From contig VYZB01000383.1 of NCBI GenBank assembly GCA_013397455.1, positions 591,501 through 655,500 of the forward strand: 64,000 nucleotides of DNA, in the 5' to 3' direction. The notes under the pieces are model-generated. The model searched no databases. It was not told where the DNA came from and was given only the letters and a program-made list of their open reading frames with translations. The stretch is from Crotophaga sulcirostris. Lineage: Eukaryota; Chordata; Aves; Cuculiformes; Crotophagidae. A program made the position numbers and the translations under genes. Positions 25,301-40,300 of the stretch are shown in pieces (within the stretch, counting starts at the first letter, position 1; every line of letters starts with the position of its first letter).

Positions 25301-28300
25301 CTGATGATCTTAATGGTCTTTTCCAACCTAAATGATGCTATGACAAAATTTCCTGAACCTTCTCACACAGAAAACACTAAGCATGCTCTCTGAGCTCCAG
25401 ATCTTCTTTCCTATTTTTGGGCGTGATGCGGGGGAACAGTCAGCAAGTTTCCCAAGAGTTTTTCACCAACTATGCAGCACCACAGTGCCCATGAAGTCAG
25501 TGAGCAAGGACAATTTCCCCTAAACTCACTTTTTCTTCACCACTTTTCTGTAAACAGGGGTTATTTCAGTTCTTCCTCTCTTTAAAAAGGTAAAAAGAGG
25601 AAAGAAAATGTTGGGTGACCTTCCTGGGCTTCAAACCACTCTGTCTAGCATTTATGGTTGTTATCACCATTTCAGTGTCTGAACAATGCAGTGTGAACCT
25701 TTCCAATGGGTATGGCTCATCAGAGATATGTGGCCTATGCTGGGACAGACTGCATAGCTGGAAGTTTCCATCTTGAAAGTCTGTTTGTAGTGTTGATCGT
25801 TCCAGTGTACCACAAAGAAAAAGTTCCCCTTTCCTTCATCACAAAGTGAGTGCAGGCACTAAGGAGACAAGGGTAACAACTCCAATCACTGCTAAGCCTG
25901 GTCATCCCCTGTGGACACAGGCAAAGGTGTAAAAATCAGGGTCCAGATAGCAGACAGCAACTTTGGAGTCAACCCATTCCTCTTAACAATATCAAAATGA
26001 AGTCCATGTGCATCCTACATCCTGACTCTGCAGAAATCAATAACATTCCCACTAAACTCAGTTGCATGATTAGCCCTAAAAGAATTGAGGTAACCTTTCC
26101 AAGTTTCCTTAGAAAGGCATCCAACAGACTTCCCGTAGCAACAGTGGGATGACCATTACTTCCCCTCATCCCCCAGGAAAGTAGAGGGATAAGGGAATTG
26201 TGCAGTGATGCAATGAAGCCAAGATCCAATATTTAGGTTCTTTTGTGCTCCTTTTAGTTGTTTGCTTCTTGCAGTGAAATCAGATTGAGCAAAACTGCCT
26301 TTTTGATGCAGATCAGCTGTTTTATGGAGCAATAATTGACACCAAGAAATATGACGTCTGGCCCACACACATGCTCCCTTTCTTCTGACCAACTGGATGC
26401 CACAGCACTGCTGTGCCTCTCAAGCTAGGCATTACAAATAACCCTGGAAAGACAGAAGTTGCTAGAAAGACCTTATGAGACCCATGTATTTACTGCAAGC
26501 TAAGTGATTTTTAAGACCTTAATGATTCTTCTTTCTGATCTTTCTTAAAAATCTACTTAGTGCCTTACACTAAACAAAGTATCTCACCTGATGCTTTCAT
26601 AAAATCTTTTGAGCTCTGCCTACACTGAAGTCAAAGGTAGCAGTGGCCAGGGTTTATGTATTGAGTTTTTTTCTGATTAATTCAATAAGGCTGTGGGATT
26701 TACAGTGAAGTGCAGATGTACAGATGAGGAACCTATTTTCTACTTAAGTAGGTTTTTCCTTTCAAAAAGAGATACAAAAAAATCCCGCTGGGACACTAAA
26801 CTTATGATTGCATGCTCTTTTTTGGATGGAAGCTTACCATATATTAAGACTGGAAATTCTTTGTTCGCTGTTATTGGTAAATAAATTAAACGGCCCCCAA
26901 ATGACGGCAGCATCTGTAGATGTGCTCAGGTTGAAAATGGAACTAACATTGAATTAGAAGAAAATGAATAGCTACAGTTTTCTATAGCTGTTTGAAAATA
27001 GCTATTTTATCCTTATACTTAGGAGGGAGTGAGGTTATATTACTGCCATTTTAAACTTATAAAAACCTTCAGAGTTGCCAACATAAAGGACCATTGTGAG
27101 AAAGATGCTTTGGCACATATCTGACTTTAAGCATATGAGTAAGATGACAAAACAAACTGTATGTAATAGCAAGGCAGACTGAAGTGAGTCACTGCTTACA
27201 GCTAAATCCAGATTGAAGTATTTTTCTGAACTGGAAACTAAAGTTTGAGGAATTGATGGAAATCTTCTTACTGGCAAGTACAGGTGTCTAGTCTAAAGTC
27301 TGCTGTTTATCCTTGGTTTGTCAGCAATTTGGTGGTGGCAACACCCATGACGTGGAATCCAGACACAAAAGAGGAATTCAGGGTTGCCCCAAGCTGCTTC
27401 CCAGTATAGCTGGTGCACAGGATACAGCAGACATGATCTCAGCTGCGTGGGAAGGTGCAAACTGTCTTGTTTCTGCACAGCTATGCCTTGGTGCATGCCC
27501 TTCCTGGGTCCTTCATGGAGACAATAGTGTTACTACAGAGACTCAGGAGTTGAGCTACAGCACCAGCCCTTGTGCATCCTCTAGTACTCAGAGGTACCAA
27601 CTCACCAGAGGCAGAGTGCCTTCTAAAACTGAGTTTAATAGTTCACGTTAGGTGCAGATGATTATCTAGAGTAACTGGGCTGGACTGGGATTCTGCTGAT
27701 GGTAACCAGTAGGGTCACAGTGACTGGCTGTAGGTCTGTCTGAGGAAAGCAGTTCTCACTGCCTCCTCAGTTATACTGGAGTGAGCAGTCCTGAGGTTTC
27801 AGGTGGCCTCAGAGCTGCTTATTGAGGTGAATTACCAACGCAAGTCATGCAGCCTGGTGCCAGCCCACAGAGCTACATTTAGACTGAGAATTGCAAAGGT
27901 GTAACTGCAGTGGTGCAAAAAAAAAGAAAAAGGTGCAAAAATAGAAATAAAAGTAAAAACTGGCCTAATTTGCCATCTGCTAACTGTGTTCAGTCTCTTA
28001 CAGTCTTACTGCTTTCCAAGTGTCTCCCACCCTCTAAATAGCTGCTTTTGGACTATTTTTCTCAAGATTACTTTGTTTTCTCCCCATGCTGCACCACACC
28101 TTGTTATTTCCTCTCTACATTTATAACCTGCCCAGGTCTTTTTACATTATTTCTACACCAATGGCTATTTTTTTTACATACCTCCCAGTTTAATATCTTC
28201 CACTAGTTTAATTAACACAGTGACTGCACCATCTCCAAGCTCGTTAATGAAGATATTACATAAACCCAACTCATGCATTACTGCTTGTGGTGCCCCACAC

Positions 28301-31300
28301 AACTCCTCCCCATAGCCCTGCATGTTCCCAGTAATATGATCCTCTTTTCTTAAGGTCTACAGACCACTGAAGCTATGTTTTTAACCACCTGAGAATCTGC
28401 CCTTATGCAGATCAGTCTCATGCTTTCCTTTCACAGTATCACAGTATTACAAGGTTGGAAAGGACCTCTGAGATCATCGAGTCCAACCTAGAACCCAACA
28501 CCAACCCAGCATCTAAACCCTGGCACTGAGTGCCTCAGCCAATCTCCCCTTAAACACCTCCAGGGTTGGCGACTCCACCACCTCCCTGGGCAGCGCATTC
28601 CAATGGCCAATCACCCTTTCAGGGAAGAACTTTTTCCTAACATCAAGCCTAAACTTTCCCTGATGAAGCTTGAGTCTATGTCCTCTAGTTCATCCACTCA
28701 TCTTGAATCTCAGTGCAAAAAGTGATCACATTTGATTTCAGCAATTTGCTCAGCATTACGGTCCCAGTTCAGTTGTCATTTAAGCCAAACCACTTTTCAT
28801 TTCATCAGAGTATGTGACATGTTGCTTTTTAAATATTATTCAGATTTGCCTGCGTATTAACACTGACATAGATTTGTTTCAATGGGGTTCCACTGCTGTA
28901 ACTGACAAGCACAGTAGAGTCAAGCCCATTTGTTTCTCCTGGTTTCCCTTTCCAGTATGGCCCCAACTCTGCCAAGCTTTAAAGACCAAGCAGGATTTAA
29001 CACTCCATTGATACGTTTTGTTGAATGGGGAAGGTCCAGGCATACTCTATCAATTGTGGGCCTGCATGATTACAGATGGTGTCCCTTGTCCCCAAATCCA
29101 ACTGGCATTTCCCACACAGACTTCCTGGAGCTATTTGTGTAACTTAAGTGCATTGGACTTGGGTAGCTTAACAGTGACTCAATTAGCAGGGAGGAAATTG
29201 GCCTGCTTTCTTACAAATGCTTTTGTATTACCTTTGCACTTCATGGCATCGGGAGTTCGCCCAAGATCCATGATATTTATAAAAGTAATTGGAGTTATTC
29301 ACTGGATGGTTCTCACAGGCTCTGGGATATGGTCCATCTAGATTCCTTCATCCATGGATTTTCAGTTCTTTCCTTTACTCATACGCTTTGTGCCAAATCT
29401 CAGGACAATGTTAGAGCTGAATTAATGAGAATTCCCCAGTTTTCAAGGAATTCAGCAGTGCTACTCCTGCTTACCCCATGCCAAACCTACTGTGCATATA
29501 TAAATGATGCCCCAGGGAAAGGTAGTATTGCTGCAGCCTGTGCAGTGGCAGCAGCCAGCACATCCTGAGCAGCCCTGAGCATTCAATTGCTCTTTAGGAC
29601 AGGCAGGTCATATAGGTCAGGAAAAACAGCTCAGGTATTTGGGATGTCCTCTCACAAAGCTGCCAAACTCACTCTGGCATCTGAGCTCTACTTCTGAATA
29701 CTGATACAGCTATCTTCACAGTGAAATTTCTCTATAATTTTATTTAAAAATCCACTATTCGCTAGTGGAACTATTCCAGATGTTCCAGATGAACTATTCC
29801 AAGTGTACCACAAAGGTTTTATGCTTTCTGGTATTTGTTATTTGTCCAATATTATCATCTCACTTTGCTTTAGCTCCCTGCCTCTTTTATGGTTCCCTTT
29901 AAACTCTTCTGCAAACACATAATTAATTCCTCCTGCATATCTTGGAGGCACTGAGGTTTTCCCAGTTCAGCTAATGTGCATAACACTGCCAGCCAGAGCT
30001 TCATGGAGACAAGGAGCAAAGAACCACTTCAAGCATCTGGACCAAATGAGAACCATTAACTTTTAGCCAATGAGGCTAGGGTATATTTGAAATATTCTCC
30101 TTCTGACCAGCAGAGGGAAGTCATGTAAATGCACAGCCGTCAGTGCAGTGCAATTCTGTTATTCCCATTCCTGCAGTTCTCAGTTTAATTCTCCTTCTTC
30201 CAGCACAAGCTGGTGAGTGGGGGCAAATACATGTCAACCCCAGAGAAATTAGGAGAAGTAAAAATTGGAAGAAAAAGGTAATGTTAATTATTAGACCAAT
30301 TAGTGTAGCTGGAAAAAACAGATAAACTTTAAGTACATCTGTCTTCAGGTCTGCACAACAGCAGCTCACATGTTCAAAAACCTGCCAGTTTTTTTCCAGC
30401 CATACGCATTGATCTAATTAAAACCAAATCAAAACAAAACCCTGCCTACCTACAAACCTATCTATCTTGCCTGGGTGCACACATTATCACAGTTGCAGTA
30501 ACACAACCCCAAAGAAAGGTTAGTGTCAGCACTCATGATGAGTAGCCTAGACTGAAAGAAGGCAGAGGATGGACCATGTACCTGGCATGGGTGTAGAAGA
30601 GATATGCCTGGTCACACAAGGAGGAGGAGAGAAGGCTGAGCCAACAGAGGAAAACATGACAGGATGAATATGAAGCATCTACATCCAGTGTGCTTAAAGA
30701 GGAAGACAAGAAGTCATCCCAAAAGGTCTGTTATTTTCCAACCCAAAGTGTTTTCCTTTAAAACACCAAAACAACATTGACTCTTTTCAAATGATTTGAT
30801 GCAAGCTCTTAGTTCTGATGCGTAGTCATATTGCAACTCATGGCCATGTATCAGGAATTGTCCTGTGCCCAGCATTATAAAACCTTATGGATTCCCACCC
30901 CACAGTGATCAGCCACAGTCATGAGAAGTAAGGAAGGGTTTGCATGAGGAGGGGATGCAGTGGGGACCAGTTGCCACTGGGGGAACACTAAGCAGCTGCT
31001 TAGCATCCCAGAGGGAACAGGAGCAAGAAAACATTTAGATTCAAATCGACAGATTCCCTTACACTTAAATAATGTATCTATGAGAGGGAGATGTCTGTGA
31101 CTTGCACACCGCAGCCTGCGGAGCCACTGCTGACGTGGGGTGAGGACACCTCCAAGAGACACACATCACTCTATAGGCACAATCATCCTAGGACAGCCAC
31201 ACCTCCAGGCATGCTTGACTGCTCAATTTGACTTGACCCAGTGGTATAAAGGGGAGAAAAGACACTAACAGATTTTGACTGAGACGCACCACTTAATCCT

Positions 31301-34300
31301 TTTTTCCCCATCAGTAAGCTCTCTGGCTTTCCCTTCCTAGCAGGCATTATGTAAATTGCGAGTCCCCTGAAGTGATATTTGCAACTGCAGGATCATACAA
31401 GAAAGGGCACAATGCTCCTTTGCCAATACAACCCCCTGCCCTGACTATTCTTTTTCAAATAATACTATACTCATGGTAAGTACTAAAAATATGTACTCTA
31501 CCATTGAAGCACTTAATGTTCTTAAATGCCACTTTGTTCAGAGGAAATAGTCTTTGTTAAACATGAAATTCACTGGGAACAAAATTTATGTTTCCATTTG
31601 ATTTACTGTATTTATATAGAGCAAGATATAAAAAAATATACTATTAATTATTTATTTATTTAAGCTGATTACATCAGTTAAATCTCTCTCTAAAATGCCA
31701 TGCAGCTAAAGCAAATACTTAAGGGAGGCTGCTGATAACTTATTGATGATGCTGGCTATCTCTGTCTGCTGGCTTATGTCTGAACTTTACAGCCACTTCC
31801 TGGGGCACAAATGATTCACAGTGAAAGGGTCACTGGGCAAAGAACAAAGCTTATATCACAGCGCTATCAATGCATGTGCTGCTATCACTACAAATAAATG
31901 GGTTGGCCAATTTTAGTAGCAACATATCAAATTAAGTGATAGGAACACCGAAGGCCTGTATTCCCTGGCAGAGAGAAACAAACATCCTCAGAGACCAAGG
32001 TTGACTTAGACAAACATTCCTACAGGGCACTTGACAGTAGTTAAGGCTCGTTGAAACTTGGACCATTGGCTGTTTCCCTGCTATAAAAAAAGTTGTGATT
32101 TTCAGTGGCAATGAAAATGACCATCACCAAGAGGCAGACATTTAAAATCCACACAGGGATCTACTTTCCTATACCCTGAGCTTTATTTCTTTTTGCGATG
32201 TTGAAAGCTACGCCAAACACCCAGCTTGTTGTTTTAAGAAGGAAGAAGAGGGATTCTTCTTCCAAAACCAGAACTGGCTTCTGTTCCACAACCCTCCATG
32301 TTGGTCTTTTATTGTCATGAATTATTTGGAATTAATAATGAAGTGTGGATCGCAGTATCTGGAGTCCTTTGCAAAGTGTGTCTGCTCTGTGCTGTTACTT
32401 GATTCTCAACAGCGCTGTTCTCACTTTATTAAAAAATATGCATTGTAGCTCCTAATTTATACAGAGCCCACTGAATATTCCCCTGATTTTTTGGTAGCTG
32501 CATTTAATTTGCTGTATAATTTTGGGCAAGTGCAGGACTCATAGTCCTACTCAAGCTAATGTGTATTGTTCTGGTGTCCTGGAAACTTCAGGTATCAGGT
32601 AATACATCAAATATTTAGTTTCTCCCTTTCACTGCCATATCTTGCAATCTCACTCAGTTCTCACCTCATCTACCCCACAATAAATTTGCTTATTGACATA
32701 AGTGACTGTTTTACTTGAGCACAAGTTCAGTGTTTGGCCCTTAGCTTCTACGAGAGCAGATGCAACGCTCAAGTGCTTCCTTAGCTTATTTGAGGCAACA
32801 GTAAAGAAAGAATTTGACTGTGTGACTCATGCCTAAAGTTATGTTAAGGAAGGAAGGACAGAGGGAGGTCTGTCCAGCATAATCGAGAAGAAAATCTGCA
32901 GAATCATCATCATAACCATCCTGAAAATTTACATTTCTCACTAATCCCATCTGGCCTGATCCAAAGGCCATTGGATTTTGGATTTGGACCAATGTGCAGA
33001 TGCCTTTGCCTGTCCAAATCCCGTGTAGAATAAAAAGTTGGCTCTCTTTATTGGCAGAGGATTTAGCAATAGGAAGAAGTTCAGTCCAAACCCTTTCTCC
33101 ATGTGTCGCTATTCCAAGAGCTCCTAATTCACAAGGGCTCAACCTTGAGCATACTTCCTCTTGCTTCTACTGCAGGATCATCTGGCTTTCCATCAGCTTC
33201 ATGCTAATCAGTAACTCACACGAGTAAGTCACTGAGCAGCTGAAGCAAAATGTTACAAAAGAGGATCTTCTCTCTGCTTTGATAGCCAGTTATTAACTAA
33301 TCGACATGGCAGTACTGGGAAGGTTGTAGGTGGTTCTGTAACCCATCATGCCAAAATGTGAAGAGCAGACAATTTTTATTTCATTATGCTCTTGTTCTGC
33401 ACAGTCTTCAATATTGTCAGAGTGCTGTATGAACTTTAATCAATTAATGAAACATGAACTGCTTATTAGGTGACCCAAAAGGTCTCTCCCCTACGATCCA
33501 TGAATAACAAATGAAAATCAACATGCTGCCGGTAAATGCATATGCATGAAATCTTTTAAGCCATCATGGCTAAAATAGCTAATACTATAATAAACCTGAC
33601 AGCATTCTGAAGAAAGCAAAACAGGAAGAGAAAAGAAGCCAGCAAAAATAAGGCACTCATCTGCAAATCACTGTCTAGGCAAGTTAGCATCAGCTAAATG
33701 ATCAATAGGTCACCATTGTGTACGATATTTACATCTGATCTGCATTACTGCATTGCTGTGCTGAAATGTCCAACACAGCTTGTATCAGCTAGCACTTCCT
33801 TCATTAAAATCTGCCTTCATATAAAATTCACCTTGATTTATAAGTTTGCATTCAGTGATGTATATTTGAATATAACGGCAGTCAAACTTTCTACTGTGTT
33901 CACCTGCTGGTTGGAGACAGAGATATTTCAAGATGAAAACAAACTAAAGATGGTCGCAAAAAGCTTATTATTATCAAAGAATGGAAAACAATAGACTTGT
34001 GCATATGCTCAGCCTTCTGCTACCATCATGTCACTGTGTATTATCATTTTCTGTTACTGATAGGTGGTCTACACACCATGTATTTTCTTAATCATGGATT
34101 TATTAACTCTTTCACACTCCCACCCATAAAACTACAACAATTATTTTGCTTTCATTAACTAAAAAGTGTTGGGAGAAGTTTTCTTGGGATCTGCTGAAAA
34201 GAAATTTACTTGGGTTTAGAATCTAGAATTTCAGGTGGTTTTGCTTTCTTTCATACACGCACAATTTAAATACAGATGGGCCCATATCCAAGCTCAGTCC

Positions 34301-37300
34301 AACTCTCATTTTCCAGAAGGTGAATTTTAGCTCCTCCATCATTTGAATGTTAATTGTGTAACATCACAATAAAACCACACATGCTCCTTGAAGGCATGAA
34401 AAACTCCCTCCTGACCCTAAGAAAAATCTGCCAGTTATTCCTAAATATAAAACCAGCTAATAACAAGTTCTGTAAGTAATTACACAGCACAGAGCACACA
34501 GAGCCTTCCTCTTACTGCACTAATGTTATATTCTTCAAGGGAACGTTGAGAGGTGGCAAATTTGCAGTATTAAATGAGACATTTTCAGGCGAGAATTTAA
34601 GAAAAGGACAATAGAGAAGATGAACATAAGGAAATATTCAACAGGAATAGAGAAAAGGGGCTCCCTTTCTTAAAGAGATTTTACCCTTTCTGTAAATCTT
34701 TCTGTCTCATTCACCACGCTGAAAGAGCACAACTTTGAGGTCTTCTTAGCAAGTAGCCTCTTGCTCCTAAACATTTAGTTTTGTTCTGTCCAATGACTGC
34801 AGATTTATGAACTTGACCTCTTCCACTTCCTAACATTCTATAAATAAGCCCCATCTGGACTATCTCTCCTTGTGTCCAAGTCCCTTCTTCCCCCAGCCTA
34901 ACTCATACAGTCCCAGTTAGCTAATGCCTTACTTTAAATAAACTGAACTTTTCAAAACTTGATCTAATGCCGAGGCTCTTTATGTCCCTCGAAAGAAGAC
35001 TCTAACAGCTGCTCACTGTTACTACACACTGGATCAAGTATTCAGCAATGGATGTATCAAAGAGGTCAACTCCCTCCTGATATTACATTAACTGCTCTTT
35101 TAAGCTTTGTTTAGCTTTGTTATGCTTCTGCTCCACTGCACTACTCGGCATAGACACATTGCATTTCAAAATCCATTTATTGACTCTATCAAGATCATTC
35201 TGTGAGCAACTTCAACCTTCTAAATTTTAGCCATTGTTTCTATTTTATCATCATCTGATAACATGTGATAGCACACTATAAATGATGAAGAAAATGTTAA
35301 CACAAAGCCAACTCTGCAACTACCTGATTTTGGCCACTAAAATAAATTTGTCTCTTTTCTTCATTGTTTGCTATATAAGAAACAAGGGAATACTCTTGCT
35401 CATCTCTTTATTCCAGCAAGCTTTTCTCATCTAGGTCTTCCTATTGACTCTGACACAACTACTCACATAACTGAAAGGATTGCTCTCATACTTTGAGGCT
35501 TCCAGGATCAGGTCCCAGTTCTTTACCTGTCATAATAATTTATTACCTAACCAGTATATGCAGAGTATGTAGAATAATACATCCTATGAAACTTTGTTAA
35601 AAGCCTCTGAAAATCCCAATATGTCTACTGCTTCCCTCCTATCTAGATCAATATTTATTTAATTTAAAAAAGGAATCCAATTTGCTTGACATGGTTTACC
35701 TTCCACAAATCCATGCTGACTCGCATTATGATGCTGCACCCTTATTAAACTGTATGCAACTGTAGCCTTATGCTGCTAGGAAATACATTTTTGAGACCGC
35801 ATTTTATAGGCAGTGGGATCTTCTGCGGGGCTGCAATGTCTAACACAAGGAATTCAGCACATGCTCATTGCCAAACAGGTCTGTTATTTTCCAACTCGAA
35901 CTGTTTTCCTTTAAAACACCAAGACAACATTGACTCTTTTCAAATGATTTGATGCAAGCTCTTAGTTCTGATGCATGTTCATATTGCAACTCATGGCCAT
36001 GTATCAGGAGTTGTCCTGTGCCCAGCATTACAAAATCTTGTGGAGAATGAGTCCCCAACAGCCAGGGAGTTTAGACTGTGGCAACAGTCCCACCATTGAT
36101 CTTATTGTTGGGTCTCAGTCAGGAGCTGGGCCAGGTGAGCAGACACAGACAATCAAAATGTCAACAGCACATAACTATACAAAAGAAGAAGCAGCTGCAG
36201 GGTTTCCTTCTGTTTTGTGTTCATGTCCCAAATAATGTTCCACACCATTCAAGTGACCTTAGGCAGGCTGTTCCTCCCGTGATGACATGAGGCCCCTTCA
36301 CCCATCCCACTGCTCACTTCTCTGATCGCACACTTCACCTGGAGACTGGTGCTCAAATACGACGATACACTATTTTCTCAGTGTATTGTCTCTTGCACAC
36401 TCATCTTCCCCTAAGGTTTCAGCTCCCAGTTCTACTGTTATCATTGAATTCTGCATGGCTGCCTGGAGTAAGCTCTGTCTAGTACTGATAGAGAGGGCAG
36501 AACCCTCTCTGCTTTCTCGTTCTCTCCAATCTAGCAGTTCCCAAAGCATTTCCAGGATCTTGTTCTACCAATACGCACTTTTCTCAGCTATTTGTTGAAT
36601 GAAGTTTCCATTTTTATTCTTTCCCCACTCCGTTTCCTCTTATCACGTGCTAACAATACACTGAACTGAGCTCTCACTGATTTCCAAGAGGACAATTCTT
36701 ATATAAACAATAGTCAGAATGAGCTGGAGTATCTTGGTATGTACTTGCCCCACTGGCATTCATCAGGACTGTGAAATAGAACAAAATCCCACTGCAGTAA
36801 TGGGATTTTTTAACCCCTTCATGATAGTATGGCTAAATGTCCCTTCAACCCCACGTATAATCCCAACAGCTGCGCACAGAAACACAAATCTACCCAGTTC
36901 CAGCCATTATATAAATACAGAATTTGTTCAGGTAGTATCAATCTGTTTGTGGTATTTCTTATCAAGTACCCTACCTTGAACTCCATAGGGGTGTACTTCT
37001 CATTCTTGGGGGTTGTGTTGCCCTTGTAATGGAGATGGTTGGGAGTGGTTGGGTGAATAACAGTTGACTCCTGGGACTGCCTCTGACAGCGCTGGCAGTA
37101 CACGTAAATCACAAACGTTAAGAGGCTGGAGCCGAAGAAACAGGAGACCCCAGTGGCAATCAGATGGATGAGACTAAAACCTGCAAGGAAAATGACAAGA
37201 GTTGCTATTTTTAAAGAACAGCCTTTTTCCCTCTGCCGACAAGACCACAGGTGCAAATCAGAGCTATGACATCTAGGGATCAACATTAATAAGCTGTTGA

Positions 37301-40300
37301 AGCCAGAGTCTTACGTTCTAACATAAACTGACATAATCTCCCTGCAAATCGGTCTCCCCGTTGCAGCTCTGCCTTGTGCAGTTTAACAGGTTCATATATT
37401 GTTTTCTCAAACCTACCTCCCTGTCTCTCCTCTCTCCCCTCTATTGGTATTGAAACTAAACATTATGTTAAGCTGACAGCTAAAGAAATGAGCCGTACAA
37501 ACAATGCACATTAATGGATTCCAAAGCATGTGCATGTCATGGAAATAAGGGGATAAAAATACTCAGGGTTTCTCTGAAGGGGAAGGAAGGGAGGGGAAAG
37601 CCCTTTTTGGTGGCTGCCCAAAATGCCTATGGGACTGAGGGGCTGGGGTGGGGAAGAGACACACATGCCTTGGCCATGTGCACCACCCCTGAGGTGTATT
37701 TGTATTGCTCACAGTAAAACAGGGCTCCTCAGGGGAATGGGAAAGATGAGGTGGAAAAGCAAAGGGGGGGAACTGCTTGAAAAACACTTCTTTGTTGGCT
37801 TTCTCCATGAGTTGCAAAGATAGGAAGCCAGTTGCAGGCAGGTGCCGGCAGGGTAGTTACAGTGCAAATATTTCAAACAGAAAATCTCTTGGAGTATGAA
37901 AGCCTCCTACAGAGATGTCTCCACGTGGGATTGCAGCAGTACCCTCCAAGCACAGCACTGACCTCCGGAAGGAGTTGCAGTTCTGCATCCCAGGCGCTGG
38001 GAGGTACCTAACCGGCAACTGTGACAGGTGGGGGAAAGACAAAGTCAAACAGTACTCCTCATTCCTCCCTCAGCTCAGAGAGTCTCAGACCCTAGGGTAA
38101 AACAACCACCAACAGATCTCCACTGGCAACAGAACAAACAGAGGCGACCTTTACGGCCACCAAGTTAACGAAGCAGCCAGAAGCAATCTTGGGTGGCAAA
38201 ATTTTATAACCCTGTTGTCTTTTGCTGCATGTAGGGGCGGGATCTACAGCCAAAGGATCAGCGATAACGACTCCAAATGGTGCTGCTTTTCCTCTGCCTT
38301 TGCTCTGTCAGCTTTCAAAGAGGAGTAACAGGGGTCCTAGTGCCTGGGGAGGACCCCTGGCTGCTTCCCCCAGGGCAGGTATCCCAGGGGGCAGCCACAT
38401 CAGCTCAGTGGCTACTGCAGCAGGAGAATTCCTGTATTACTTAAAAAGCCAATTCATTTGGACAGACTGCTGGGTTGACTTGACTGCGCGCAAAGAAATG
38501 GAAAGGACTACTCGGAGAGTGGCTTTAAATGAGGTTCATTCTTAGTCTGATCACGGTGTGCTTTTTTTTGGTGCCATCTTACATTTTAACTGATACGCTT
38601 TTCAAATAAAAAATTCTGCCCATTAGTCTACTGCTCTGTTCTAATCTTTAGTTAAAAAATATCCTCCCGAGTTTAAAGAGAACAAAACCAATAGAGTTCT
38701 TCAGCACAGTAATGCACTTCAATCATAATTACAGTAAGGAGCATACTGAATTTATTAGATTGACGAGCTACATTTATTTTTTTAAACCCCACTATAAAAT
38801 TCTATTGCAAGATTACCACTTTCTATTGTGTTTTGGATGATGGTCCAAAAAAACAGAAGAAAGATGATAATTTCCTACTAAATGTTACAAGACTTCTCCA
38901 AAAAGACGTTTCCTTTCTAAAAACCTCTGCCTGTTTTACGTCACTGATGAAAGCTAAAACACAGAATATGCAGCTGTGCTCAATGAAGCCACACGACGCT
39001 CTGTCACATTCCCCTCCTGTCTAGCTTTGCTTATATTGCAGTGAATGTTTGATTTCACTGCTACATTGACAAATTCACTACAGTATGAAATCCTTTCTAA
39101 AACATAAAGCTTTCTTACATTTCCCTCTCACCTTTGAAAGTCTCATATAATTTTTTCAGGTGATTTTTAGCCTTATCTTATAGAAAAAAACCAAATTAAT
39201 TTGTTTGCAGCATGTGAGTCCCCAGGGGGCAACTTTCTGGTTCATCACTTGAAAATATAGATTTTCTGAGAAGCATTGACAGAATTTCTATTGATTGGCT
39301 TCTTTGCCAAATATTGTAGAACACCAAGAAAGAAATAATATTAACTATGGCAAAACGTAGATTGCAACAACAAATATAATGGTGGGGGTAAAAGAAGGAG
39401 GTGTGGATACAGTGCACAAAAGCAGAGTGCAAGCCACAGCAAGGAGTCCTGGAACAGAAGCAGACATGGTGCACGAGGGAGAAGGAGTGATGCAAAAAGC
39501 CAACTGTTACATTGCAGGTGCTAAAATCTTAATTCCATTGATTGTCCCAAAGTCACAAACCGAGAGGCCACATTTCTGTGCCACAGGTGTCGTGCCATTT
39601 TTTGCCATGATCTCCACAGGGAGAAGAGATTTTTGACAGCCTGCAGATCATCTAGATTTAAGGATGTGGCGCTAGCTTGAACTGACATGGCTGTTGGTGT
39701 GAAACCAGCATTTTAAAATGTTGAAGGAACTTGTCATTTTCTTCAGTCTGCATTTTTATCATAGGGGCTCCTAGGACAGAGCAGAAGTGACACTAATGAC
39801 TGTATCTTTCTAAGTTACATGCAGAAAGGAGACAAAAATTCTGTGAAAGGTGAGGTCTTGAATGAAAGGAGGTGCTTGGAAGACAAGTACAAACTCTAAT
39901 CTTGTCCTATATCAGCAAAGGATGTGTCTAAGAGATGCTGTTCACTGGAATATTTATAGGGTATTTTACAACACCTGCCTCCCAGCAGCTTGAGGCTTAT
40001 AGTGGTGGAATGAGGAGCGTCCCTTCCTTCCTCCTGAGATATTTACCTTGTGGGTAGAGAGAGACAAGCAATGTGCTCCCCAGTAATTAACAATCTTCAG
40101 TGCCCAATCCAAACCCCAAAATAAATAAAAATCTTGGAACTGACAAGTGGACATGCGATACATTCCTCCAGTCTGACTCAGACAGCAAGACTCCAGTGGA
40201 ATTAAGGCTATCAGTGGGATAAGAGCTGTATAGATTAATGGTTCAGTTGCACAGGGAGAAAAGAAGCCAGATTAAGATAAAAATAAGATATACAGTTAGT

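Larger units (their letters stand above)
19318..36974 (-). other. SEMA5B: SEMA5B terminal intron, 17.7 kb
   Basis: The donor gtaggg lies at 36974 downwards and the acceptor ttctcttttacag ends at 19318. The intron separates the transmembrane exon from the last 51 codons. It contains three well-preserved CR1 fragments (21.7, 25.0, 28.4 kb), two older CR1-like pieces (28.1 and 35.6 kb), a hexamer repeat and both copies of the 168-bp duplicated sequence. Between these I see only unique intronic sequence. The open frame at 22967-23443 has no supporting features. Confidence 0.9.
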
